Shown: positions 21,561 to 28,304 of the stretch, one piece after another
How positions within the stretch are numbered: position 1 is the first letter of the stretch
How the letters are laid out: every line of letters begins with the position of its first letter
Virus record (IMG/VR): IMGVR_UViG_3300043602_000155
Span: 1-32,618 of that record
DNA: 32,618 bases
Source of the DNA: a virus
Strand: one strand, 5' to 3'
Program-made: the position numbers and the translations under genes
The notes under the pieces: generated by a model
Database searches by the model: none
What the model saw: only the letters and a program-made list of their open reading frames with translations
Told to the model about the DNA's origin: nothing

Positions 21561-21636
21561 GTGCATCCTGCCCGTTGGTTTGGCGACTCACGGCACGATG
21601 CCAGCACATTAACATGACGTAATTAATATGCTTTAG

Positions 21637-21744
21637 TAGCGCATAGGGGATTCGAACCCCTGTCTTTGCCGTGAGAGAGCTATAGAGGGAAATGCTTTGC
21701 CCTGTCAAGGCAAAGCACTCTAATCCACGCTCCAAACTACGCTA
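21637..21744 (-). ncRNA. tRNA-like element (T-arm and acceptor stem, atypical body)
   Basis: On the minus strand the ends pair as an acceptor stem (TAGCGTA with TGCGCTA, one G-T pair). A perfect T-arm is present: AGGGG, TTCGAAT, CCCCT (21643-21659). A 9-bp stem TGCTTTGCC/GGCAAAGCA with the seven-base loop TTGACAG sits where the anticodon arm should be, formally giving GAC. But the D-arm is wobble-rich, a 35-base segment separates the anticodon arm from the T-arm, and one extra base sits beside the acceptor. Total 108 bases is too long for a normal tRNA. It could be a degenerate phage tRNA, a tRNA mimic, or an attachment-site remnant. Confidence 0.45.
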
Positions 21745-22001
21745 TCGGAAGCCAGCGAAACCGGCGAGATTAAATCCTTGCGAATGTCATCGACATCGAG
21801 CAGCGCATACTCCGCCGTCATCGAATAGCTGGCCGTTCTGAGCTGGGCGGCGCTGCTGGTCATCGTGACCGCGATTTGGGCAAAACGAGAGTGGTAAATA
21901 ATACGCCCCGGCGCCGATTCAGGCCGGCAGCCAGGGCATTCACAACAAGAATAATGACTAGGAGAAGTGTAGCATGGGTAGACGTATGTTGGACAATTCA
22001 T
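21720..22001 (-). CDS. possible small zinc-ribbon-like protein
   Basis: From an ATG at 22001 this leftward frame encodes MNCPTYVYPCYTSPSHYSC followed by CECPGC and a plausible C-terminal half (YALLDVDDIRKDLISPVSLA). It would fill an otherwise empty 230-base gap and be followed by a hairpin (TGCTTTGCC/GGCAAAGCA). Against it: no ribosome site, overlap with the start of the rightward initiator gene and with the tRNA-like element. A shorter start at MTSSAAQLRTASYSM is possible. Weak call. Confidence 0.28.
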   Translation of the reverse strand: MNCPTYVYPCYTSPSHYSCCECPGCRPESAPGRIIYHSRFAQIAVTMTSSAAQLRTASYSMTAEYALLDVDDIRKDLISPVSLASDSVVWSVD

Positions 22002-22927
22002 TGTGGAGTAACGAGAATTTTGCGGCATTGCCGCCGCGTGGACGCCTGTTGCAGATAGGCATGATCACGATTGCCGATGACCAGGGCCGGCTCAAGGCGC
22101 ATCCGCTTTTTCTCGCCAAAGAAATCTTTCCCTACGATCATATGGAGGCGAGCGACGTTAGCAAATGGCTGGCGCTGATGGAGCAAAACGGCACGATCCA
22201 GTTGTATACGGTAGACGGCAAACAGTACGCCCAATTCCTCAACTGGTGGGATTACCAGTCGCTACAGTTCGCCCACGCCTCCAGCTATCCGCGCCCGGAT
22301 GGTTGGCAGGATCGCCTGCGCTTTAACAGCAAGGGCAATCAAATGATGGTTAGTAACTGGACGACGCCCAAAGGCGATAGGCTGGTTGATACCTGTGATC
22401 AGGAGGGGAAACTGTTCCCTTTCGTCATGGAGCTGCCCGTCAATCGGGCGGCTAACTCGACTGACAAAGTACCTACTAAAGTACGTACTTTAGTACCTAC
22501 CCAAGCACCTACTGAGGCACGTACCCAAGTAACTTCTCAACTTCCCAACTACCAACTACCAACTAAAGAAGAAGAAGGAGAGAGCAACGGCGCTAAAGCG
22601 CCCGCCCGCCCGCCTTCCTTGAAAGATCATCCGCTGATAAGAGCATTCTATGAACAGCACAACAGATACCCGAACAGAGAGCAGATGGCGGAAATTGTGA
22701 GGCTCAATCCGCCGCTGCCCGATTGGATACGCGCCATCCATGCCTGGGCAATGGCCGGCAACAGGCCGACCAACGTCCAGGGGATGCTCGATTGGGCCTT
22801 TGACCCGGCGCGCTTTGAAGACCATCATGCGCCGGCCAAAGCTGCCGGCAAGGAGCAGCACAAGACGGGCTACGGCGACTACAATTATCTGTTGGCGCCG
22901 CTGCCGGATCGGGATGCCCAGCCATGA
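21974..22927 (+). CDS. replication initiator / replisome organiser-like protein
   Basis: The 317-residue product opens MGRRMLDNSLWSNENFAALP, then RGRLLQIGMITIADDQGRLK and VSKWLALMEQNGTIQLYTVD, and QFLNWWDYQSLQFAHASSYP: the N-terminal winged-helix domain common in phage replication initiators. Residues about 165-195 are a linker of tetrapeptides (KVPT, KVRT, LVPT, QAPT, EART) encoded by DNA iterons. A helical C-terminal domain (HPLIRAFYEQHNRYPNREQM, ending TGYGDYNYLLAPLPD) probably contacts the helicase or loader. AGGAGA lies 9 bases before the start. It should bind the iterons and start replication; the initiator role is inferred. Confidence 0.75.
   Translation: MGRRMLDNSLWSNENFAALPPRGRLLQIGMITIADDQGRLKAHPLFLAKEIFPYDHMEASDVSKWLALMEQNGTIQLYTVDGKQYAQFLNWWDYQSLQFAHASSYPRPDGWQDRLRFNSKGNQMMVSNWTTPKGDRLVDTCDQEGKLFPFVMELPVNRAANSTDKVPTKVRTLVPTQAPTEARTQVTSQLPNYQLPTKEEEGESNGAKAPARPPSLKDHPLIRAFYEQHNRYPNREQMAEIVRLNPPLPDWIRAIHAWAMAGNRPTNVQGMLDWAFDPARFEDHHAPAKAAGKEQHKTGYGDYNYLLAPLPDRDAQP
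22466..22537 (+). repeat. six contiguous 12-bp iterons, candidate replication origin
   Basis: Six head-to-tail 12-mers occupy 22466-22537: AAAGTACCTACT, AAAGTACGTACT, TTAGTACCTACC, CAAGCACCTACT, GAGGCACGTACC, CAAGTAACTTCT. Units 1-3 are closest. AAAGTACGTACTTT at 22478-22491 is a perfect palindrome. Directly after come short AACTACC repeats and a purine-rich run to about 22585, which is locally less GC-rich than the flanks. The array lies in the middle of the initiator gene, as in lambda O. Confidence 0.82.
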
Positions 22928-23259
22928 CCACCTCGCACATCTACTACGCCTATACCGAGGCCGGCACGCCGCAGACGGTCTGGGCCTACAATGGCGGCAG
23001 CACACGCCGCGCCGCCGTGGTCTATGCCTGCCACATGCGCGACCCCATGTACGAGCGTGAGCCGGCGCCTGACGAGCTGCGGCTGATTGTCGAATACTGC
23101 GAACACTTCATCAACGCGCCGTGCTGGGTATTCCCGGCGGATGAGATTCGCCTCTTGCGCCTGAGCATCCTGCGCGTGCGGACGACCGAGCAGTTGACCG
23201 GCTGGCTGTGGCTGTGCGGCGAGATTGGGCTGGGGCCGGTGCTGGGGGTGACGCTGTGA
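22924..23259 (+). CDS. hypothetical protein downstream of the initiator
   Basis: The 111-residue product begins in an ATGA overlap with the initiator gene: MTTSHIYYAYTEAGTPQTVW. A strand-rich start is followed by helices with charged and aromatic residues (ELRLIVEYCEHFINAPCWVF, RLLRLSILRVRTTEQLTGWL). Four cysteines are spread through it without a clear metal-site spacing. Coupling to the initiator suggests a replication accessory such as a loader, but no Walker motif is present and the protein is too short for an ATPase. It overlaps the next gene by 4 bases (GTGA). Confidence 0.6.
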   Translation: MTTSHIYYAYTEAGTPQTVWAYNGGSTRRAAVVYACHMRDPMYEREPAPDELRLIVEYCEHFINAPCWVFPADEIRLLRLSILRVRTTEQLTGWLWLCGEIGLGPVLGVTL

Positions 23260-23528
23260 CCCGCCAACCGTACCGCAAGCCGCTACCGCCGGTAAATGAG
23301 ATTGAGCCGATCGCATGCGGGCCGGAGGCCATTACCGATAATCTCAAGCCGTGTCCATTCTGCGGTGGTCAGGCAACCATGATTACCAGTTCCAAGCCGC
23401 TGATTATCGTGGAGTGCGAAACGTGCTTCGCAAAGGTGTCGAGTCTGGACGGTCTTGCAGATGCCATCGCCGCCTGGAACCGCCGCCCGGAGGATTTGCC
23501 TATGTCGCCGGGGGCGACCATTTTATGA
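23256..23528 (+). CDS. Lar-like zinc-ribbon protein
   Basis: From a GTG start in a GTGA overlap the product is 90 residues. The core is LKPCPFCGGQATMI, then IVECETCFAKVSS and ADAIAAWNRRPE. This CPFCGG - C-x-x-C - W-N-R-R pattern is the signature of the Lar (restriction alleviation) family. Lar itself reduces type I restriction of unmodified DNA, but most phage members are untested. The first residues TRQPYRKPLPP recur at the start of the next protein. The frame remains open to 23208 but the ATG there lies inside the upstream gene. Confidence 0.82.
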   Translation: MTRQPYRKPLPPVNEIEPIACGPEAITDNLKPCPFCGGQATMITSSKPLIIVECETCFAKVSSLDGLADAIAAWNRRPEDLPMSPGATIL

Positions 23529-23561
23529 AGACGCGCCCGTACCGCAAGCCGCTACCGCCGG
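23269..23561 (+). repeat. 24-bp direct repeat at the starts of two neighbouring genes
   Basis: The same 24 bases occur at 23269-23292 and 23538-23561. Each encodes PYRKPLPP a few residues after a start codon (TRQPYRKPLPPVNE and MKTRPYRKPLPPAPAP). This looks like copying of a short basic-proline leader between adjacent genes. The coordinates span both copies and the gene between them. Confidence 0.9.
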
Positions 23562-24331
23562 CGCCGGCACCCGCCGAGCGCATGGCGCGCAAATTAGAAG
23601 AGCGGCAGAAGGCGAAAGAGCAGCGCCAGGCGAAGAAGGTGGTCACCAGGTACGCCGGCCTCGTCTACGACTATGGCACGATTGACGAGGATAAGCGGGA
23701 ACGGGTGCAGGATGCGGCGCTCAAGATTCGCCAACACGAACGGCGGGCCATGCAAGACCTTGTAGCTATTGGCCAGGAGTTGATCGTCGTGCGCGACCTT
23801 TTGCCGCGTGGCGAGTTTGTCAAGTGGATTGGAGAAGAGTTTGGCTGGAGCAATGGCAGCGCCTACGACTTCATCAATATGGCTTTGCGTGCCGATCATT
23901 TTTCCAAATTTGGAAATTTGGGTATCAGTAACGCCCGTCTTTTGTCGGCGCCATCGGTATCAGATGAGGTCATTGCCGCGGTGATTGAGGCCACGCAGGC
24001 CGCCGGCAAACCGCTGCCGATCAAGGACGTGCGCGCCATCCGTGATACGCTCCAGCCACGCCAGCCTAAGCGCCTGCGAGGGCCGCAGGATTGGCCGCAG
24101 GATGAGCCGCAACTACCTAGCATTGACGCCGAATACACGGTACTACCCAAAGACGAATTCATCTTTCCCAGCCGGGCCATGACGCCCGACAAGATAGCGC
24201 CTATCATTGGGCGTGAGCTTGGCCGCAAGTTACAGGATGCGCTGGTGCATCGCATAATGAAGGCGCTGCTGACGCCGGACGAACACGACGAGCTATTGAT
24301 TGCGCTGACAAGGGCATTAGGGGAGGAATAA
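23525..24331 (+). CDS. DUF3102-like protein
   Basis: The 268-residue product starts at ATG 23525 in an ATGA overlap. A basic N-terminus (ARKLEERQKAKEQRQAKKVV) is followed by a helical domain, residues about 65-120: RRAMQDLVAIGQELIVVRDL, then PRGEFVKWIGEEFGWSNGSA and YDFINMALRADHF. This IGxxLxxxxxxLxHGxFxxWxxxxFGxSxxTAxxxMxxA pattern is typical of DUF3102/ParB-like HTH proteins in phages and plasmids. The C-terminal part is long and charged. It probably binds DNA. The longer frame from 23351 shadows the Lar-like gene. Confidence 0.75.
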   Translation: MKTRPYRKPLPPAPAPAERMARKLEERQKAKEQRQAKKVVTRYAGLVYDYGTIDEDKRERVQDAALKIRQHERRAMQDLVAIGQELIVVRDLLPRGEFVKWIGEEFGWSNGSAYDFINMALRADHFSKFGNLGISNARLLSAPSVSDEVIAAVIEATQAAGKPLPIKDVRAIRDTLQPRQPKRLRGPQDWPQDEPQLPSIDAEYTVLPKDEFIFPSRAMTPDKIAPIIGRELGRKLQDALVHRIMKALLTPDEHDELLIALTRALGEE

Positions 24332-24332
24332 A

Positions 24333-24521
24333 TTGACCATTGAAATCAGCCGGCAAAGCGGTACCTTTACCTACCGCATCTGTCCGCGTGACCCGTTTCT
24401 GATTGAACGGAAAGAAAACCGGCATGGGGCCAGGTGGACATGGCACGAATACTATGACTCGGCGGACGAGGCGAGGGCGGCATTGATGGCGATTGGCAAA
24501 GAAGAAAGGGAGCAAAAATGA
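24333..24521 (+). CDS. small hypothetical protein with TTG start
   Basis: The 62-residue product starts at TTG 24333, seven bases after a perfect GGAGGA. Sequence: MTIEISRQSGTFTYRICPRD, then RWTWHEYYDSADEARAALMA and a charged end. The strand-strand-helix shape with W-x-E-Y-Y is common among small phage proteins of unknown function. It ends in ATGA with the TcmP-like gene. Confidence 0.68.
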   Translation: MTIEISRQSGTFTYRICPRDPFLIERKENRHGARWTWHEYYDSADEARAALMAIGKEEREQK

Positions 24522-25339
24522 GACGGGCGCATGGCGATAGCAACTATACACCGACCAAACAAAGACACCTACAAATGATTTGCGATGGCTGCACAAATGG
24601 ATGGCGAAGCCTCTGCACGCTTAAGCCCGATTCGCTCCTTGTCGTGATCGATAGTACAGCGGGATCAGGACACAGCAAGGAAGGGGCAGCGGGTTCGCCG
24701 CTTATCCTCAACCGTCATTTTGCCAAACATTTTCACGACAATTTCCGTCAGCTTTGTTGTGAAAAAGATAAGCCGAATTTTGAGAACTTATCAAAAGAAT
24801 CTCTTGTTAACTGCGATATTATTCACGGTGAGTATCAACAAGTGATCCTGCCGTGGCTGTGTAATCTCAGATGGTCGGGCCGCTTTCATGGTTTGATCTA
24901 TTGCGATCCCAATGGCATCGTTGACGCGCTCGCGGGTGTTGACCTTTTTAAACAACTGCAATCTGACTATCGGTTTGACCGCATCGACCTACTTTTTAAT
25001 ATTTCGCTCAATGCCTATAAACGTCATAAGTCACCAGGTGTCATCAAGAAAACGTACCATGATGATCCCCCTGAGTGGCTCACCGTTCCCCTTATCGAGC
25101 ATCTCGATAATCTTGCCGCACTAAAGAAGGCGACCTATATTCGCAGTGAAGAAGGCCGCTTACTGGAGTTTATTATGTTATATGGCATGAACACGGCTAA
25201 AGTCAGTCTCAAGCGCAGTACTGAGAACATAGTTCACTATGAGGAATGGCGCAAGAACGCCGAGAAGTATTTAAACGGGGGCATCAAAGTGTCTCCTTTT
25301 CAGAAGGGGCTATTTGATGAATCACCAAATGGGCTTTGA
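24518..25339 (+). CDS. tcmP: TcmP-like protein (three-Cys-motif partner)
   Basis: The 273-residue product begins in an ATGA overlap. Family features: YTPTKQRHLQMICDGCTNG, then the core LLVVIDSTAGSGHSKEGAAG-SPLI, which matches the Y-x-D-x-F-A-G-x-G...GSP glycine-rich core of TcmP, and LIYCDPNGI (a D-P-N-G element), then IDLLFNISLNAYKR. TcmP is named for neighbouring the three-Cys-motif protein Gp37/Gp68, and here such a gene follows and overlaps by 23 bases. The gene is clearly richer in A+T than its neighbours, pointing to recent acquisition. Its reaction is unknown; the D-P-N-G and glycine-rich loop recall a methyltransferase fold. Confidence 0.78.
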   Translation: MRRAHGDSNYTPTKQRHLQMICDGCTNGWRSLCTLKPDSLLVVIDSTAGSGHSKEGAAGSPLILNRHFAKHFHDNFRQLCCEKDKPNFENLSKESLVNCDIIHGEYQQVILPWLCNLRWSGRFHGLIYCDPNGIVDALAGVDLFKQLQSDYRFDRIDLLFNISLNAYKRHKSPGVIKKTYHDDPPEWLTVPLIEHLDNLAALKKATYIRSEEGRLLEFIMLYGMNTAKVSLKRSTENIVHYEEWRKNAEKYLNGGIKVSPFQKGLFDESPNGL

Positions 25340-26639
25340 ACTGGCCGTCAGCAATGGCGAGATGACCGAGGGAGAAGCGCGTCTTTATCTCAAGCATATC
25401 AACGATTCCAGCAAGGCATTGATGTTGCAGTTCGCTACCTTCAAGCGCCGGCGCGGCTTTGCCGTCTTGGGCTATAACAACCTGCCGGATTGCATCCGCG
25501 AAGAATGCCCTGTCTTTGCGGAGTATACAGGGGCAAGAATTTACCAACTGGCCGATGCGGGAGAGGTTTTAGCGAATATCAGCGAGAGTCAACAAATTGT
25601 TGAAAATGCAATTTCGGAGAGCCAACTTCGTCCGATAGCGCAAGCTAAATTGCGGCCGCAGGAGCAGCGAGAAGTCTGGGGGCGAGTGGTCGAGAGTGCG
25701 CCGGAAGGCAAAGTGACGGCGGCTCATGTAACGAGTACGGTCGCAGCCTATCGGCAAGAGAATCACGCAAGCGTGCAGCCCTTGACTATCCGCAAGCCAT
25801 CCGGCATCAAAGCCTATCTGGTCGATGAGTGGGAGCGCCTAAGCTACGATGAGCGCACCTATCTGCTGGAGATGAGCGGGACTGGCCAGTTCAACGCCAC
25901 CAACGATAATGTAGAGTGGGCGCGCTGGACATGGAACCCGATCACCGGATGCCTTCACAATTGCGCGTACTGCTATGCCAGGGACATCGCCAACCATATC
26001 TATAAGCATCTGCCCGATGGCGAACGTTTCTCGCCCGCCTTCTATCCCGAACGCCTCGCCTTTCCTGAGAACACAAAAGCGCCGGACGTATCTCGAATCG
26101 ATGATCCAGTTACGGCGATGGGCCTTCGCAATGTCTTTACCTGCTCAATGGCCGATCTCTTTGGCAAGTGGGTTCCGACCGAATGGATTGAAGCGGTTCT
26201 CGCCCAGATTGCGGCCAATCCGCAGTGGACTTTCCTCCTGCTTACCAAGTTCCCGATCCGCATGGCCGAGTTCCGCTTTCCGCCGAACACCTGGATCGGG
26301 ACAACGGTTGACTACCAGTACGCGGTGGATCGGGCCGAAAAAGCCTTCCGCAAGATTCGGGCATCGGGCTATGAGGGCGTGGCCTGGTTGTCATGTGAGC
26401 CGATGATGGAGCGCCTCACATTCTCAAGCCTTGATATGTTTGATTGGCTGGTGATGGGTGGCGCAAGCCAGTCCAGCCAAACGCCCGCATTTGCGCCGCC
26501 GCTTGAATGGTGGATGAGTCTTTGGCAGCAAGCACAAGCGATCCACCTGCCCGTCTATATGAAAACGAACCTCATTCAGCAGGACGGCAGACCGATTGCC
26601 TTTGATGGGCGCATCCGTGAATACCCACACCTCGCATAA
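25317..26639 (+). CDS. Gp37/Gp68 (DUF5131) radical-SAM-like protein with extra N-terminal domain
   Basis: From ATG 25317 (AAGGGG upstream; a TTG at 25314 is also possible) the product is 440 residues. Residues about 205-440 are the phage Gp37/Gp68 family: WNPITGCLHNCAYCYARDIA carries Cys212, Cys216 and Cys219 in CX3CX2C spacing as in radical SAM enzymes, then FTCSMADLFGKWVP, WTFLLLTKFP, NTWIGTTVDYQ, WLSCEPMMERL and WLVMGGASQSS. Residues 1-200 are unusual: QLRPIAQAKLRPQEQREVWG with GKVTAAHVTSTVA resembles the linker/HTH part of ParB-like proteins. No substrate is known for the family. It overlaps the TcmP-like gene. Confidence 0.85.
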   Translation: MNHQMGFELAVSNGEMTEGEARLYLKHINDSSKALMLQFATFKRRRGFAVLGYNNLPDCIREECPVFAEYTGARIYQLADAGEVLANISESQQIVENAISESQLRPIAQAKLRPQEQREVWGRVVESAPEGKVTAAHVTSTVAAYRQENHASVQPLTIRKPSGIKAYLVDEWERLSYDERTYLLEMSGTGQFNATNDNVEWARWTWNPITGCLHNCAYCYARDIANHIYKHLPDGERFSPAFYPERLAFPENTKAPDVSRIDDPVTAMGLRNVFTCSMADLFGKWVPTEWIEAVLAQIAANPQWTFLLLTKFPIRMAEFRFPPNTWIGTTVDYQYAVDRAEKAFRKIRASGYEGVAWLSCEPMMERLTFSSLDMFDWLVMGGASQSSQTPAFAPPLEWWMSLWQQAQAIHLPVYMKTNLIQQDGRPIAFDGRIREYPHLA

Positions 26640-26680
26640 CCAAGCCCAGCCACTAACCGACCCGTCACGGCCTCGTCCCG

Positions 26681-26709
26681 TCCCGTTTGGGCGGCGGGGC
26701 CAGGCGGGA
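26681..26709 (+). terminator. hairpin downstream of the DUF5131 gene
   Basis: TCCCGTTTGG at 26681-26690 pairs with CCAGGCGGGA at 26700-26709, including two G-T pairs, around a nine-base GC-rich loop. No T-run follows, so it is an mRNA 3' structure or weak terminator. The rest of the gap 26640-26774 is GC-rich and shows no ORF that looks coding. Confidence 0.45.
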
Positions 26710-26774
26710 ACGGCGGCCGGTGGCGTCTGCCGGCGCGCTCAATATGGCTACGCGTGTTTATGGTTCACAGTTGG

Positions 26775-26803
26775 TTGACATAGCGCGCGCATGGGTCTAT
26801 CAT
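26775..26803 (+). promoter_or_regulatory. sigma-70-like promoter
   Basis: TTGACA at 26775-26780, a 17-base spacer, and TATCAT at 26798-26803. The predicted start near 26810 coincides with the first base of the hairpin at 26812. The promoter is the only consensus-like one in the gap 26640-26958. Confidence 0.7.
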
Positions 26804-26809
26804 AGCCGG

Positions 26810-26936
26810 TAGAAGTCGGGCAACCGTTTACGCGGCGGCCCGACTTCTGTTGTTCTTCGCCGCCTCCATCAAAGCCTCTATACGGCTGCGCTGAACGGTT
26901 GCCCGGTATATCCACACCGCCAGCCGTTTTTTTATT
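26810..26936 (+). ncRNA. probable small RNA or transcription attenuator
   Basis: Just after a promoter, GAAGTCGGGC (26812-26821) pairs perfectly with GCCCGACTTC (26838-26847), followed by TGTTGTTCTT. A second hairpin, ACGGCTG (26882-26888) with CAGCCGT (26921-26927), is followed by a run of T (26927-26933). CGGGCAACCGTT (26817-26828) is also exactly complementary to AACGGTTGCCCG (26894-26905), which would exclude the first hairpin and disturb the second. This layout is that of an attenuator or regulatory RNA of about 50 or 125 bases. No ORF lies within it. Confidence 0.68.
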
Positions 26937-26958
26937 TCTCCACCGTAAAACGCAAATC

Positions 26959-27153
26959 ATGGATTGGAATGTTGCCGGTTGGATCGTCGGGTACACCTCT
27001 GTCGCCGCGTTGGCGCTCTACCTATTGGATCGCAGCCATACCCGCGCCATCGCCAAGCTGATCGAGATGTACGACCAGCAAAGCCGAGTGCAGGCGATCA
27101 TCATTGAGCAATTGAGGCGTTCGCTCGATGCGCTCAAGAAGGCCCAACTATGA
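26959..27153 (+). CDS. small single-pass membrane protein with coiled coil
   Basis: The 64-residue product starts MDWNVAGWIVGYTSVAALAL, a hydrophobic N-terminal segment of about 20 residues, followed by a helical charged part (RAIAKLIEMYDQQSRVQAII, then RRSLDALKKAQL). This shape fits inner-membrane spanins or small holin partners. The ATG at 26959 has no good ribosome site; the frame is open further up but runs into the terminator-like hairpin. It lies 23 bases after the second terminator of the small RNA, so that RNA may control it. A similar protein begins at 32491. Confidence 0.6.
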   Translation: MDWNVAGWIVGYTSVAALALYLLDRSHTRAIAKLIEMYDQQSRVQAIIIEQLRRSLDALKKAQL

Positions 27154-27332
27154 CACGTGAAAAACTGCCACCGCCACCCTATCCGACCACGCTTGACATG
27201 GCCTGTCGCTCTGCCGCGCCATGTGGTGGGCAATGCGTATTGCGCGGCGATAGACGGCATCGTTTCCACACCTGCCGGGACGAGAAATGCGCCCACTGTC
27301 ACGGCCAGCAGCGATTTAGGAGGGCGGCCTAA
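27150..27332 (+). CDS. small cysteine-rich protein
   Basis: The 60-residue product starts in an ATGA overlap: MTREKLPPPPYPTTLDMACR. A proline run is followed by AAPCGGQCVLRGDRRHRF and HTCRDEKCAHCHGQQRF. Cysteine pairs C-x3-C and C-x4-C-x2-C suggest a compact zinc-binding site. A competing frame (27157-27414) lacks coupling to its neighbours. Its TAA overlaps the next ATG (TAATG). Confidence 0.58.
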   Translation: MTREKLPPPPYPTTLDMACRSAAPCGGQCVLRGDRRHRFHTCRDEKCAHCHGQQRFRRAA

Positions 27333-27514
27333 TGGAGGACAACCTACGCACGGAGCGCGTGGAACTCATCACGCAGGCCGACATCCTCGGTCGCCTGGTG
27401 CATATCCAGGATGAGCTGTATATGATCCGCCGCACGCTGGACGCCATCCTGGAACAGCTCGCCCAGCAGCGGCAGGAGATGGCTGTGGTCGATTACAACA
27501 AGAGGCAGAACTAG
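27332..27514 (+). CDS. small coiled-coil protein
   Basis: The 60-residue product starts MEDNLRTERVELITQADILG at a TAATG junction, with AGGAGGGCGG upstream. Almost all of it is one amphipathic helix (GRLVHIQDELYMIRRTLDAI, LEQLAQQRQEMAVVDYN). It has no membrane segment. One base separates its stop from the methyltransferase ATG. It could be an oligomerising partner of a neighbour; nothing more is visible. Confidence 0.6.
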   Translation: MEDNLRTERVELITQADILGRLVHIQDELYMIRRTLDAILEQLAQQRQEMAVVDYNKRQN

Positions 27515-27515
27515 A

Positions 27516-28304
27516 ATGGCGTACCAATTGATACAGGGCGATTGCCTCGACATCTTGCCGACGCTTGAGGCGGGAAGCGTGGACGCGGTGATTACTGACT
27601 TGCCCTATGGCAACGGTCAAACGGCGTGTAAGTGGGACAGTATAATTCCGCTTGATGAGATGTGGGAGCAGGTGAAACGCCTACTCAAGCCAAGAGGCGC
27701 ATTTGTCACGACGGCAAGTCAACCGTTTGCGAGTCGCTTGATTATGAGCAACGTTGAGCAATTTCGGCATGAATGGGTGTGGGACAAGCAGAGCGCGTCA
27801 AGCCCTTTGCATTCCCGAATTGCGCCAAAGCGAAGTCACGAAAGCATATTGGTTTTTGGGCAAACAGGCCATAAATACAACCCTGTTATGTGGGACAAAG
27901 GCAAGCCAAACGGCAATCGAGGAACCGCTCCGCGTGAGTTTGCTATAGGTTGTCGGCAAGATTACGCCAAGGAATTTTCGCACAAAGCCGATGGCAATTC
28001 CCGCTATCCACTGAGTGTAATTCGATTGCCGTTTCAGGTTGGCGAATGCAATAACACTTTGCGCGTTCACCCAACCCAAAAGCCTGTCGCCCTTTACGAG
28101 TACCTCATCCGCACCTACACCAACGCGGGCGATACGGTACTAGATTTCACGATGGGCAGCGGCACAACGGGAGTTGCAGCCATCAAAGAGGGACGGCGGT
28201 TTATCGGCGTGGAACTTGACCCAACCTATTTCGCCATCGCCCAGAAGCGCATTGACGAGGCCGCTATGCAATTGCCCTTGTTTGAGATGGAAGGGGCGGC
28301 CTAA
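27516..28304 (+). CDS. DNA adenine-type methyltransferase, beta order
   Basis: The 262-residue product opens YQLIQGDCLDILPTL, then VDAVITDLPYGNGQTACKWD: motif IV is DLPY (Asp28-Tyr31) in place of DPPY. LLKPRGAFVTTAS follows, and HPTQKPVALYEYLIRTYTNA precedes motif I DFTMGSGTTGVAA (Asp210) and GRRFIGVELD. Order IV-then-I marks the beta class, and D-x-P-Y favours N6-adenine methylation. The recognition region is about residues 85-170. No restriction enzyme gene is near, so it is an orphan that could protect phage DNA. The gene is somewhat less GC-rich than its neighbours. Its TAA overlaps the lysin ATG. Confidence 0.9.
   Translation: MAYQLIQGDCLDILPTLEAGSVDAVITDLPYGNGQTACKWDSIIPLDEMWEQVKRLLKPRGAFVTTASQPFASRLIMSNVEQFRHEWVWDKQSASSPLHSRIAPKRSHESILVFGQTGHKYNPVMWDKGKPNGNRGTAPREFAIGCRQDYAKEFSHKADGNSRYPLSVIRLPFQVGECNNTLRVHPTQKPVALYEYLIRTYTNAGDTVLDFTMGSGTTGVAAIKEGRRFIGVELDPTYFAIAQKRIDEAAMQLPLFEMEGAA

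Noticed and set aside
22466-22560. CRISPR array
   Set aside because: The 12-mers are contiguous, with no spacers, lie in a coding frame and have no cas genes nearby. Iterons fit better.
27157-27414. Alternative 85-residue frame over the small Cys-rich gene
   Set aside because: Lacks the ATGA/TAATG coupling seen for 27150-27332 and 27332-27514 and would overlap both.
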